From positions 164,075,465 through 164,139,464 of the forward strand of contig CP136068.1 in NCBI GenBank assembly GCA_032622095.1: a DNA stretch of 64,000 nucleotides, written 5' to 3'. The DNA is from Siphonodentalium dalli. Its lineage: Eukaryota > Mollusca > Scaphopoda > Gadilida > Siphonodentaliidae. This document shows positions 1 to 11,650 of the stretch, in pieces (position 1 is the stretch's first letter; every line of letters starts with the position of its first letter). The position numbers and the translations under genes were made by a program. The notes beneath the pieces are model-generated. The model was not told the origin of the DNA, did no database searches, and worked only from the letters and a program-made list of their open reading frames with translations.

Positions 1-1170
1 GCTAAACAATTCAGTCATGCAAAAGAGGATCAAAGAGTAAGATACCAAATTGCTGCCTGTGGTAATGTTTTTTAACGAAATTCGGGAAAATTAGATTACT
101 CTCACGCTGGTTATCCAGAAGATGATTGTGGAATCTGGTGACGATCGGACAAGAGGTGTCGTCTGTAGGATCAACCAAATTATTTAGCCATAAAAATAGT
201 AAAATTGAAGATCACCGCTGGCAGTGATGTCTTCACAAAAACAGTTTGAGAACAAAATATGGCTCACATCTAGCGGTGACCCAAAATATCCACATGAGAA
301 AAAGTTCTCCAATAAAAGCTGGCTGCAGGGTGCGCCAATTGATTCAAATTCGAAATTTAGCAGGGTGTACTGCTTATGGCCATGTTTTCCACGCAAATTT
401 GATAGACTGATGGACAAAACCACTGAATCCGTTGAATCAATATACAATGTATACATTGATTAATTTATATACATTGTTATACACAGTACTGGTATATAAA
501 GGTACTGAAAATAACTATATTACTAGTATACATAAAATAAACCATATATCATGGCTATGGGTTCATGACAGCTGAGAACTTGGTGTGAATTAAAGAGTGG
601 TGGTTTCTCAAGCATATCTAACCCTCCACGTTAGACATGCCATTAAATGTCATAAGTATAATCTAGCTTGAGGACAGAAGTGATCCATAAAACCCCTCTT
701 AATTCAACCAGGTCCTCGCGCGATGTATGGTCGATCACATGATTATCTAGGGGGGATTAGAATTGTTGTATAAAAACAGCACTGCGTGTAAATATAAAAT
801 AAAATAGTGCTACATCTTATTACAGATTATTGCCATATATAATCAGTGATTATACAGACAGTCTGACAAAATAAAGTTTCAGTGACACTCTATCCGAAGA
901 GGGGAATAATTTGATATGTTACAGTCAATGGAGCAATTATGAATCTGGAAAGGTGAAATTTCTAAGTAATACTAGATATCGACATAACGCGATAACATAT
1001 AACGTAAATACAATATGGCCGCTGGCGACCATTTTTTCCTATGAAATTAAAAAAATATTTGATAGCTCTCATCTGATAGATCAATATCAAGATAAATATG
1101 AAGTTTGGTGATGATCGGATGAGTGAAGTGGACTGTGGTCTGTGCTAAACGGTTTGGTAATGCTTAAAAT
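1..1170. other. unassigned AT-rich DNA
   Basis: No recognisable gene. An open frame on the plus strand at 224-463 encodes a short peptide with a Trp-Leu and Cys-x3-Cys pattern faintly like the N-terminal zinc finger of some hAT-related proteins, but it is too short and weak to call. An opposite-strand frame overlaps it. Confidence 0.4.
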
Positions 1171-1475
1171 GATTCTTACCTTAATATTTTTATGTTCACT
1201 TTATAAACTTCACTGAGTCATCTTTGTCATGTATTGAGTTTGATATCTTTTGTTAGCAGTTTATAAATTATGTATGTCTCATGTTTGTTATTTTAATTTA
1301 TGTGTTTATTATCATTAAATAAAGTTGCATTCCTTAAAAAGATTCTTACCTCAATGTTTTTATGTTCACTTTATAAACTCCACTGAGTCATCTTTGTCAT
1401 GTATTGAATTTGATATCTTTTGTTAACAGTTTATAAATTATGTATGTCTCGTGTTCGTTATTATATTATATACAC
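1171..1475. repeat. tandem duplication, 170-bp period
   Basis: Two copies begin with the same GATTCTTACCT word at 1171 and 1341 and stay closely similar to about 1475. The first copy ends with an AATAAA box followed by GTTGCATTCC and a short A run, which looks like a polyadenylation site on the plus strand. It may be a duplicated 3' UTR or retroelement tail. No coding frame is linked to it. Confidence 0.75.
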
Positions 1476-2221
1476 TTTATAGTGTGTTTTCAGAACGAAA
1501 AAAAAAATGAATAAAATCAACAAATTTGTAAATTTAAAAACAATTCTAACGTTGTTGTGTTCCATGTCCCAGCCCGGAAATATACACCAAATTTCAATAA
1601 TATTCATTGAGAAACAACGGATGAAACGCTATATAACACCCGTATACATATTTTATTCCGAGCCGGACTCATCCTCGGGTACATGTTATAGTAGGTACCG
1701 AATTGACACACGTCGACTGGGGCGAGTTGGCCCTGGGGCGATTAGGCCGATTCCGGCACCTTCTATAATTTACCGTATGTATCCGTTTACGCGTAGTTTA
1801 CTTTAGAAAGTTCCGCAATTAATACCGTAAATAGAGCGACCATATTTGACAGAGAATGCCTCTGTTATTGATTATCAAGTTGCTATACATTAAAAACGAC
1901 AAATTCGCATGCTCGTTCAAGCGCAGTAGTCTATTTTCCCCATGTTAAAGGACATCCACAAATACTAAATAACGCTAACCTACTGCCGAATGTTTTACAC
2001 GACAACTGTTAACATATTTGGGCTGAATTCATCTGACGCGGTATTATTCCTCAAAATAAACAACAAAACCATCGTTACTTGGAAATGTAGTTTGGGCTAA
2101 CATTTACATAAATCCTCCACATCATTTATTCGACACACACATCAGATGAAAAACAGACATGAAGTAAACGGCCAAATTGGCCGAAACAAGTAATAGGGTA
2201 AGCGAACGTCTACCAAACTAT
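1476..2221. other. unassigned DNA with no supported gene
   Basis: A 99-codon open frame at 1507-1806 has no recognisable domain and low-complexity composition. The stretch near 1690-1760 holds short GC-rich words with a repeated 'gaattg/gcgatt' flavour. I see nothing else that can be named. Confidence 0.4.
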
Positions 2222-3320
2222 ATATAGATCATGCCATGCATCTCTACTCCAGCTACGCCCGTAGAGAGCCTCACACAGATTAAAGGATATATTCCTGAGT
2301 GTCGTCTGCTCGTGTATGTGGGGGCACCATACGGGTGTTCAGTAGATCATGCCACGAATCTCTACTCCAGCTAGAGCCTCACACAGATAGAAGGAGCTCC
2401 GTGGTCCAGTGGTTAGCGCGTTGGACTTGTCTTCGCTGTCAACACAGCGAGGCGAGTTCGCGGCTGGCTGGTGGTCTGTTATGAGTTTCCACACAGCAGT
2501 GGCTTGGCCGACTTGAGCGATGTGCAATTGTTGGATTGTACACTGTTTGAATCTCGCGCCAAGTTGTGACCCTTGAGCAAGGTCGCTCGTACTGTGTCTG
2601 CTTTGCACCACCCATGCATTACAAGGGTACCTGATAATGAGCAGTGAAAGATCTTGTCAGTATGCTAGCCATATGGTATCCTCGCATACTCCCGGCTGTA
2701 CCTCCCCCTGTCCCCGGGGAGCAGTAGATGGTTACTGAATGTTCAGGCTCATCAGGGTAATAATTGTAAAACTTTGAGCGCTTTGGGCCTCATGGGAAAG
2801 GCGCTTTACAAATGCTATACATTATTATTATTATATATTCCTGAGTGTCGTCTGCTAGTGTCTGTGTTGGCACCATGTGGGTGTTCAGTGGATCATGCCA
2901 CGAATCTCTACACCAGCTACGCCCATAGAGAGCCTCACACAGATAGAAGGATATATTCTTGAGTGTCGTCTGCTCTTGTCTGTGTGGGCACCATACGGGT
3001 GTTCAGTAGATCATGCCACGAATCTCTACTCCAGCTACGCCCGTAGAAAGCCTCACACAGATAGAAGGATATATTCTTGAGTGTCGTCTGCTCGTGTCTG
3101 TGGGGGCACCATACGGGTGTTCAGTAGATCATGCCACGAATCTCTACTCCAACTACGCCCGTAGAGAGCCTCACACAGATAGAAGGATATATTCCTGGGT
3201 GTCGTCTGCTCGTGTCTGTGGGGGCACCACACGACGGTTGTTCAATAGATCATGCAATGAATCTCTACTCCAGCTACGCCCGTAGAGAGCCTCACACAGA
3301 TAGAAGGATATATTCCTGCC
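2222..3320. repeat. 118-bp satellite, about six copies, split by a SINE
   Basis: The anchor word near CCACGAATCTCTACTCC recurs at 2234, 2352, 2898, 3016, 3134 and 3255. Spacing is 118 bp except across the SINE at 2396-2834 and in the last copy, which is a few bases longer. Several copies read open in one frame, so short ORFs with repeated peptides appear, but copy-to-copy changes and stops argue against a protein. Confidence 0.9.
2396..2834 (+). mobile_element. tRNA-derived SINE
   Basis: The 5' end looks like a tRNA: a box A-like TGGTCCAGTGG at about 2402 and a box B-like GCGAGTTCGCGGC about 45 bases later, the internal RNA polymerase III promoter of tRNA-derived SINEs. The 3' end carries an AGCGCTTT...AAAGGCGCTTTACAAATGCT tail followed by ATTATTATT, a tail style common in metazoan SINEs. 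Length is about 439 bp. It sits inside one copy of the 118-bp satellite, which resumes immediately after it; about 11 bp of the target copy are missing just upstream and no clear target-site duplication is visible. SINEs have no protein and use a partner LINE in trans; the partner cannot be named from this sequence. Confidence 0.75.
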
Positions 3321-3357
3321 ACGCCCGAAGAGATCATACTCCGCCAGTACAAAACAT

Positions 3358-3465
3358 GGGAACGTTTTGATGTTCTGACCCCTTCTGACAGGGAACTTTT
3401 TGATTTTCTCACCCCTTCTGACAGGGAACTTTTTGATGTTCTGACCTCTTCAGACAGGGAATTTT
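3358..3465. repeat. 33-bp minisatellite, three copies plus partial
   Basis: GGGAAC words start at 3358, 3391 and 3424, with a variant at 3457. The unit carries TTTTGATGTTCTGACC and CTTCTGACA blocks. It lies between the 118-bp and 46-bp arrays. Confidence 0.85.
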
Positions 3466-3510
3466 ATAACAAACAAGGCAGAGAAACTATATCTCTGTTA
3501 AAGTTGTTCC

Positions 3511-4094
3511 TCAATAATCTACTTTACAGTAGGAGTGGTCACCAGCTCGAGATTCATTAATAATCTACTTTACAGTAGGGGTGGACACCAGCTCGAGATT
3601 CATTAATAATATACTTTACAGTAGGGGTGGACACCAACTCGAGATTCATTAATAGTCTACTTTACAGTAGGGGTGGACACCAGCTCGAGATTCATTAATA
3701 ATCTACTTTACAGTAGGGGTGGACACCAGCTCGAGATTCATTAATGGCCTACTTTACAGTAGGGGTGGACACCAGCTCGAGATTCATTAATAATCTACTT
3801 TACAGTAGGGGTGGACACCAGCTCGAGATTCATTAATAATCTACTTTGCAGTAGGGGTGGACACCAGCTCGAGATTCATTAATAATCTACTTTACAGTAG
3901 GGGTGGACACCAGCTCGAGATTCATTAATAATCTACTTTACAGTAGGGGTGGACACCAGCTCGAGATTCATTAATAATCTACTTTACAGTAGGGGTGGAC
4001 ACCAACTCGAGATTCATTAATAGTCTACTTTACAGTAGGGGTGGACACCAGCTCGAGATTCATTAATAATCTACTTTACAGTAGGGGTGGACAT
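3511..4094. repeat. 46-bp minisatellite, about 12.7 copies
   Basis: The unit contains CTACTTTACAGTAG (a 5-bp inverted repeat) and a CTCGAG palindrome; successive CTACTTTACAGTAG starts are 46 bp apart (3519, 3565 and onward). Copies differ by only a few substitutions, so the array is fairly young or homogenised. Confidence 0.95.
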
Positions 4095-4128
4095 CATACC
4101 GAATTATGGTGTACACGACGATCATGAA

Positions 4129-5343
4129 TTAACTACACTGTGACCAATAAAGCAAGTATCTTATTTTGTTTCGGTTTCCACTTATCAGTCTCGCCCAAAA
4201 AGCCAAAATTCTCCGTTCAATTTTGACATTAATAGGGTACAATCCGAGTTCACGATATATAATAGCTGATGGGGTACTAGGTTTAAGTTTCAAAATGTAT
4301 TTAAGAAACCAAAGTTCGGTACGTTGTATCATGCTATTATTACATACCCCCATATTTCCGATCCATATAGTAAAATGGGAATAATAGTCTTTTCGAATAG
4401 GTCCAGAATACAGTCTAGGGACAAGATTAGTCGGCGGGTTTTACATATTAGACCGAACATGGCCTCTTTTTTTTGCGCATCTCGTTTTCTTTTCAGGTGA
4501 ATGTAGTAGGAAGATTATTGTTCTTGTTGTGACGCCCAAAAATCACAACACTACTTTTCTCATTGTTTATATTTAGTCTCCATATTTTGCAATATGTCGA
4601 ATAGTCATTAAGCACACTTTGCAGCCCGTCAGGCGTATATAAATATGAAAATAGTGCTGTATCGTCCGCATATACAATACAGAATAGTTTGAGGTATCGC
4701 ATGTGCTCTTCGTCTGGGTATTCAAATATGGTTATGCCATTTACAAGTTTCTTACTTAAGAAACTTTCTAAATCGTTTGTATATATCGAGAAGAGTAGGT
4801 TCTCACCTGATGTCTATTTCACAGTTGAAAATTTCAGAATACGAGTCGTTGTGTGTGGCACAAGATTTTATGTTATCATATAGACTTTTGATGACTTTGA
4901 GGATACGTCCGGTTATTTTAATTTCAGTTAGTTTGCACCACAGCCCTATTCTCCCCACACTGTCAAAAGCCTTAGATAAGTCGACGAAAGCACAATATAG
5001 CTTCTTCTTGTTTCACTTTAGCTAGGTCTATAAGAGCGTTTAGTGAGAACATGTTGTCAAGGGTTGAGTAAGATTTTCTAAAGCCCGCTTGATTTTCACG
5101 AAGTAGTACGTTCTGTTCAAGAAATATCTGGATTCTCTCCATTAATATACACATGAATACTTTTGAGAATGGAATAGGAATGTCGCTAGAGCGAGGGTAT
5201 GTCCTAAACCACTGGTGTGCACACAAGTGATGATATTTCCTGGCACATACCGTAGAGTAAGCTATAAGAGCTCTAATAGTGTGGTGGTGGAGCATAAATT
5301 TAGAAATGCTACTCACATAAAGGCTGTGTATGCCATGTGACAA
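4129..5343 (-). pseudogene. decayed non-LTR retrotransposon reverse transcriptase
   Basis: Three minus-strand segments in the expected order form a broken LINE reverse transcriptase. 5343-4972 carries the early RT region (a Phe-Ser-Lys-Val-Phe block, then NQAGFRKSYSTLDN). Just downstream, in another frame, comes FVDLSKAFDSV, RT motif A. 4702-4493 carries the catalytic YADD motif followed by an INNEKSSVVIFGR block. 4353-4129 carries a post-RT domain with the 'FLKYILKLKPSTPS' and 'ELGLYP' style seen in many invertebrate LINEs. Stops and frame changes separate the pieces, so no full protein is made. No endonuclease domain is visible upstream, so it is probably 5'-truncated. The clade cannot be fixed by eye. 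Confidence 0.85.
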
Positions 5344-5640
5344 CTACGATGGAGTGTTTTGTAAGAGGTCTAAATAGTAAAATATAGTTATAAATCACAG
5401 CAAAAACACTGACATCCCAGTTAACAAATTGGAGTACTAAGATCTTACCCTGATGTTGGGCCATTAATATTTTATAAAGTAACTTGGAGCGTATGCAAAA
5501 AGCCGAATGAAGTTTATAACCAAAGGGTTAAATTGGGCATTTATTTCGTATACATGTATGTTGTAGAAGGAGAGTAAGAGATATTGTATGCATACGTGAT
5601 CGTAAAGAGAGGTGTCATCTGTTAAAGGTAAAAAGTTTCA
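5344..5640. other. unassigned DNA upstream of LINE remnant
   Basis: No ORF of interest and no clear continuation of the retrotransposon 5' region. Nothing else seen. Confidence 0.4.
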
Positions 5641-5642
5641 CC

Positions 5643-6430
5643 GATATCATCATCAGTTCCAAATTCCTGTTGGCACCAACATTGATAAGAATGTTTTAGT
5701 CGCCGATTTCCACCAAAGTTATATATAGTAATCTCCGCGATACGAAGAATCTAATGACGTTGTTTAAAGACACCAATGTGGTGCCGTTCATGGGGAGGGT
5801 TAGGCACTAAACTTGAAAACAAATACTTTTAGCATCGATTTCTACCAAATTAAAAAATAGAAAGTATGTTTGTCCGCTATAGAAATTGACGAGGAAACAC
5901 CCAGAGGACTCCAACGGGATCTAACGGGGTACCTATTTATGAGGAAGTTAATGGTGCAAGTTAAAAAATAAAACAAATCTAAAGTCTCACTAATGAAAAG
6001 TCACACTCTCTGTGTCAGTGACAGAAACAAGTGGAGGACATTTACATTGCCGCCTATTTCCACCAAACTTATATATATCTCCATCATCAGACCGTTCTTA
6101 TGGGAATACATATAAATACTTAAAAGGAAAGGGTCATTAGATAATGTTTAATATCTAATCCCAACAACAGGGAATGATTGTAATGAATGTTTGTCTCCGA
6201 TTTCCACCAAACTTATGTATAATCATCTCCGTGATATGAGGATTCTAATTGTGTGGTTTAAAGAAGCCAAAAGGATTTTAAAGAAGATATTCATCAAACT
6301 TATAAAAATCATCATCTATACATGGAATATAATGGTTTGGACTTAATGGCCAGGGAGTGGGGGAAAGAGGAAACCAGAATTCCGGAATAAAACTTTTTAC
6401 CACCAATTATAACCAAATTATATATACATA
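5643..6430. repeat. degenerate repeat block with a TTTCCACCAAACTTATATA word
   Basis: The word, or close variants, occurs near 5707, 5849, 6057, 6198, 6286 and 6401, each followed by a TCATCTCC-like block and then variable sequence. Spacing ranges from roughly 90 to 210 bp, so it is an old, diverged tandem or dispersed family. No coding frame is supported. Confidence 0.6.
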
Positions 6431-6724
6431 CATAGTCATCCCCGTTACGCACCTAGGTTACGTCATTATTTACTATAAATTTCAACATTCGTTTTTTTTT
6501 CTGTACATACCAGAGATAACAGCATTATATATATATGTGATGGACTGATGAGCTCTCATAATAACTCATCGCGGATATCCCATCTCAATTTCAATCTCAA
6601 AACCCATAGTCCGAAACCCGATCCCCACCCTCCCAGATAATTCAGTGACAGTAATCCGAAATCCCCGCGGAGGACGCGATTTCTATGACATATTGAACCA
6701 TGATTGTCATGTACCCACTTCCCA

Positions 6725-7225
6725 GGCAAAATGGAACTAGAAATATGCGATGATGAAATTAACTGGAATATATACCAAAAAATATCATTTTCCACAACGC
6801 TTGACACAAAACTTCAATGGCTTCAGTATGGAATAAAATCTAGAATTATATCAACTGATAGCTTCCTGAAATTAGTCAAAATTCGACAAAATGACACATG
6901 TGTGCGTTGGGAATGTGAACACGTTCAGTTTTTTCTGAAAGATATACATTCGTGTGGTAACGGAAACAGCGTCAAATTACAAGCGAATATAAGCGCACAA
7001 CGATAATTGGGTCCCGCTGTGGAAACTATATAACTAATTTATTCTGGCTCTTAGTAAAACAATATTTTTCACACCAAAATAAAAGCTAACAATTTCATCA
7101 TTTCTAGGAGATTTACGCTTTCAATATAAATGTGAAAAATATAATCCGCGCCGTGAATTTAAATTGGAACGGTTCGAAGACTGGTTCTTGCTAACATTTG
7201 TCGTGAAAAAAATTCATAATAATTA
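6725..7225 (+). pseudogene. L1-type LINE C-terminal (zf-RVT-like) remnant
   Basis: The plus frame at 6704-7006 reads TTLDTKLQWLQYGIKSRI then a TDSFLKLVKI block and a degenerate Cys region. This matches the layout of the zinc-binding region after the reverse transcriptase of L1/Tx1-type LINEs (W..iY..pf..tldtKL..fQy.ilhRil.tn..L.ki). A second frame at about 7100-7225 reads RFQYKCEKYNPRREF and RFEDWFLLTF, which resembles the following 'yi...K......F..F' segment. At least one frame change separates the two parts, and the Cys/His ligands are mostly lost. It is a short dead fragment. The match is by memory of the family and could be tested with PF13966. Confidence 0.55.
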
Positions 7226-8309
7226 CTCTTATTACCATCAGTATTACTACTATTATAATACTCGTAATATTCATAGCCGTCCTTGGGTCGCCGCTAATGG
7301 ATACAGAAATGCTGACCAGAGCCCATATATAGTTAACTATTATATACTTCCCTTGTGCATATATACTCGCATATCCTGTTCCTATACTCTATTAGAGACA
7401 CTATATCAACTTGTTCACCACCGATAAAAGCCGACCTTCACCCACGGGACTAAGGCTGCGTTCACGTACCTCGACAATTTGACCGCCAGATGTCCACACG
7501 ATTCGTCAAACAGAAGCTAATGTATGCACATCAGAATGATAAATCTTGGATTCTTAATGTATTCTTTTAACATCAGAACATATGACGATCTTGGATACTA
7601 AGCACACATACCGATTACACGGTTAACTCTTAAAATTGTTTTACGTACATTGTATGCCTAAAATCTCTAAAATTCCATGAGCACGTATATATTTCGAGAC
7701 TTCGGATTTGCCCAAATATATAGTAGACGGCAGTGACTGTAAATCATAGACGTAGTCTATACTCCATATTTAGCAGATCATTGACAATTTAAGTAAATTT
7801 CTGCGTGTTTCCCTTACAGGGTACGTACCCCGGTTTGCGAACGTGGCCTCAGTCGGGATTGTATATGTAAGTCATGTATGGAAGCTGGTCTGTCTGTAGA
7901 GAGTGCAAGCAGAGCGAAAGGAGTGTGTCTGCATATTAATACATTGTTTAGATGTATCATGTATTCACATATATATACTATGTTCGCATGTTCAATTGTT
8001 ATCCAATATAAATATTTAATAAAAAATAAATTTAAAAAACGGATATCCAACATAATCGTTTTAAAGAGATGTTAGCGTTCAAATTTCATAACGTCGAAAA
8101 TGGTGACTGAATTAAGCCACTTGAACACTTATACATTCTCGACTGTCATAGTTATATGGACATCGACATTACGGTATCCATAGTGATTTAACTAAAACGC
8201 ATGTACATGTATAGATCATTTGCTATCTGTTTTGTTTTGTTTGGTAGAGTCATTTATATAGGTGAAGAAACCGACGTGAACTCACTTTCACCTTGTTGCC
8301 TTTCTCGAG
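7226..8309. other. unassigned DNA
   Basis: No supported gene. An 85-bp stretch near 8040-8125 is clearly related to 13735-13820 (shared GCGTTCAAATTTCA and CGAAAA...GGTGAC words), so it is part of a dispersed repeat. Confidence 0.4.
8040..8125. repeat. dispersed repeat copy 1 (see 13735-13820)
   Basis: Shares a run of words in the same order with 13735-13820: TATC, TTTAA, GAGAT, GCGTTCAAATTTCA, CGAAAA, GGTGAC. Similarity is obvious but imperfect; family unknown. Confidence 0.6.
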
Positions 8310-8321
8310 TAATGTATGACG

Positions 8322-8836
8322 TAAGGTCACGGCCCTTAATAACGTACGGTCACGGCCCTTAATAACGTAAGGTCACGGCCCTTAATAACGTACGGTCACG
8401 GCCCTTAATAACGTAATAACGTACGGTCACGGCCCTTAATAACGTAAGGTCACGGCCCTTAATAACGTAATGTCACGGCCCTTAATAACGCACGATCACG
8501 GCCCTTAATAACGTACGGTCACGACCCTTAATAAAGTACGATCACGGCCCTTAATAACGTAAGGTCACGACCCTTAATAACGTAAGGTCACGGCCCTTAA
8601 TAACGTACGGTCACGGCCCTTAATAACGTAAGGTCACGACCCTTAATAACGTAAAGTCATGGCCCTTAATAACGTAATGTCACGGCCATTAATAACGTAA
8701 GGTCACGGCCCTTAATAACGTAAGGTCACGGCCCCTAATAACGTAGGGTCACGGCCCTTAATAACGTGAGGTCACGACCCTTAATAACGTAAGGTCACGG
8801 CCCTTAATAACGTAGGGTCACGACCCTTAATAACGT
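8322..8836. repeat. 23-bp minisatellite, about 22 copies
   Basis: The unit is GGTCACGGCCC + TTAATAACGTA(A/C), repeated about 22 times, with one short internal indel near 8410. Most copies keep GGTCACG(G/A)CCCTTAATAACG. Many junctions spell AAGGTCA, the extended half-site of several monomeric nuclear receptors, but the array can equally be neutral minisatellite DNA. Confidence 0.95.
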
Positions 8837-9470
8837 TGGCGATAGGAAGCTATAGGGGACTCCAGAATTGATAAAACCATGTTCGTTACATTTCCTCTAA
8901 ATGTGTATGAGGCATGTACATGATACGAGGTTTGGAGATGCCAAATTAGCACCCTCTGACTTAGGGCGGATTCCCGGCACCAAAATTGATAAAAAAGAAA
9001 ATTGCCAATAGAAAATGTAAGCATATATAATGTTTGGTTACATTTTAAAGGAAAACTGGGTAACAATTTAGTGCATCAGCAAACCTTGATAAGTCAGTAG
9101 ACGGGAATTATCCAGCGTTGAAGAAAGTGATAATCGCCTACTATTGCCGAGAATCCCAACCATATTCCGATTGTGCAATTTAAAACAAATATAACAGAGA
9201 TTCCGCTACTGTGCGTGTGATTGTGACCCTAACGTCCCATGACGCGCACCCCATATAAACAGTATAGGAAACACATACTGTGTATGGATAGTTATGAATA
9301 TATTCACAACATTTACCAAAGCTGGCAGCCCTTTCAAGCCCTGTCAGGATCTCACTCCCAAACTCCATACTGCGTTTCTATAAATCTTTATTCTTTAAGC
9401 AATAAAACAGACAGATACAATGCGGCCTAAACAGAGACGTGGCGACAGTTAAAACTTTGATAACAATTTT
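8837..9470. other. unassigned DNA
   Basis: Only short overlapping ORFs on both strands without recognisable domains. Confidence 0.4.
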
Positions 9471-10205
9471 CAACAGTTGGAAATTCCATACCTGCCAAAA
9501 CATTTGTTGGATTTTTCACACCAATAATAGGTTTAAAATATTCTTTAGTTTGCATATTTGCATATTTTCCAATTTTTTGTCAAAATTTTGAACTGACATG
9601 GTCATCGGAAATTTTCCAACTTCAGGGGGGGGGGGTGACAGGTTGGAAATTTCCAACGCTTGGAAAGCTTTTGTCCTGGTCCCAACCCCGTGGCCAGTCA
9701 AAACCTGATAGTTAATTTAAGAACACAATATTGTCATACATTTGGTCAACATTGTCATTAGAATTGTCATCAGTTGAAAATTTTCCAACCTAAGATGAAG
9801 TGTCAGGTTTGAAATTTCCAACTCTAGGAAGGCTTGAAGCTAGTCTAGATGCTAGGATTTTGCGATTTTCTTGTTCAGATTTCAAAATGTTCGCACACCG
9901 GGCCGAACCATGCATGGTCGGCCTGGTGTGTTATTGTCCGTCCCCGTGGCCAATACACAACTTCTAATTAGTTTAACAAAACAATATTTTACTACATTTG
10001 GTGAAACTTGTGGACTGAAATGGTCATCAGTTGGAGAATTTTCCAACCTAAGGGGAGTATGAGGTTTGAAATTTCCAACACTATAGCAAAGTCGAGATGC
10101 TAGGATTTGCGATTTTCTTGTATAGTTTTCAAAATTTTCTCACACTGGGCCGAACAACCATGGTCAGCCCGGTGTGTCTCTTGTCCGTAGCCGTGTGCAT
10201 TTGTC
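9471..10205. repeat. degenerate tandem repeat, about three copies
   Basis: A GTCATC...AATTTTCCAAC block recurs at about 9601, 9767 and 10022, each followed by 'agg...gaaatttccaac'. The last two copies also share a long downstream part (TGCTAGGATT, GCGATTTTCTTGT, CAC..GGGCCGAAC, GGTGTGT..TTGTCCGT). The short palindrome TTGGAAATTTTCCAA-like words are part of the unit. Confidence 0.75.
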
Positions 10206-10735
10206 TGGAGTTAGACCATTAGATCTTAGGATTTATGCAATTTATCAGGTTAAAATATCTGAATGTTCTCATACAGGGAATATAGAACCATGGTTTATGT
10301 ATATATTAGACATTAGGCCTGAGCACTGATGTGCAAGCGGGGGGTGCAAATGGGATGGTGCAAAACTTGTGTTTGTTCGGAATCTGATTCAAGGGGGTGC
10401 AGCTGGAATTTACCAATGTGGACACCCCCCCCCCAACGGAGACCCTCTAGCCACGTCCCTGTGCCTAAATCATGTAATATCGAGCTGTATAGTTTATAGA
10501 TTGTTCTCCAACAACGAAATGTCGTGTATTGAAACCATTGTTGCAAACCAAACTGTTACAGTAATTTCAAATATTTTAGTCTGAATAAGAGTTTCAAAAC
10601 ATTTGTCAATGCTGTGACCTTTTCCAATGTTTAACGCAAAGTTTTGATTAACGCTTTCGTGACTGGAGCTTCCTGAATTTGTCTGAAAACCTTGTCCAAT
10701 AGGGAGCCTCACATATACAGGAAAAAGCATTGGTT

Positions 10736-11650
10736 TAACCCTTTACCCAACAGAAGGACCCTGTGCCAATGCATTCTCTTATATATGCGAGTCGACCATA
10801 GGTCGCCTCGCATATATATATAAGAGAATGCATTGGCTTAACACATTACAAAATGGTAAAAAGTGTTAACAAAATATTTTTTTTAGGCCAATGCATTCTC
10901 TTATATATGCGAGGCGACCTATGGTCGACTCGCATATATAAAAGAATGCATTGGCACAGGGCATAACTGTAACTATCACAATGTGGTCAAGGAGCCGGTT
11001 CCAATGATATCCATATTTGTATGGTTCTATTGAGACAGACCGAAGATATTTTAGGCTGTTGAAGCTTTATTTGGCCGGTTTTGGCCGTTTTGTTGGGTAA
11101 AGGGTTAACAATATTTATATTGATCTTGTGAGCCACTGCATTATCATATATGTGTGAGGCTCCCTATGTATGGGAGACTCGCATATACAAGATAATGCAC
11201 TGGCACAGGGTCTTTAGCCCTTTACCCAACAAAACGGCCAAAAACGGCCAAATAAAGCGTCAACAGCCTAAAATATCTTCGGTCTGTCTCAATAACACCA
11301 TACAAATATGGATATCATTGGAACCGGTTCATTGACCACATTGTGATGGTTACAGTTATGCCCTGTGCCAATGCAATCTCTTATATATGCGAGTCGACCA
11401 TAGGTCGCCTCGCATATTTAAGAGAATGCATTGGCCTAAAGAAAATCTTTTTTAACACTTTTTACCATTGTTTCTTACATTCTTTAACAATTTTATAATG
11501 TTTTCTTATATTTTTTAACAATTTTTATAATATTTTTCTACATTCTTTGACAATTTTATCATTTTTAATATGTGTTAAGCCAATGCATGCTCTTATATAT
11601 GCGAGGAGACTCGTATATACAAGATAATGCACTGGCACAGGGTCTTTAAT
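10736..11650. repeat. foldback/MITE cluster with five hairpins
   Basis: Five hairpins lie at 10765-10837, 10887-10955, 11131-11204, 11367-11435 and 11579-11636. Hairpins 1, 2 and 4 share arms GCCAATGCATTCTC...GAATGCATTGGC with about 30 bp of pairing and a tiny ATA or TAT loop; hairpin 3 is a diverged relative and hairpin 5 is shortened. Hairpins 2 and 4 sit in the arms of a larger inverted repeat: 10848-11107 is the reverse complement of 11217-11470 with few differences, around a spacer holding hairpin 3. The word TAACCCTTTACCCAAC and its complement flank the hairpins. The layout fits nested foldback-type non-autonomous elements. No ORF of interest. Confidence 0.85.

Noticed and set aside
224-463. 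Host or hAT-related zinc-finger gene
   Set aside because: Only a faint Trp/Cys pattern in 79 codons, no continuation, and an overlapping antisense frame of similar length.
2396-2470. A functional tRNA gene
   Set aside because: Box A and box B-like words are present, but no proper cloverleaf is seen and a long non-tRNA body with an (ATT)n tail follows, so it is a SINE head.
3511-4094. Possible CRISPR-like array of 46-bp repeats
   Set aside because: There are no unique spacers; repeats are directly adjacent, and the DNA is eukaryotic.
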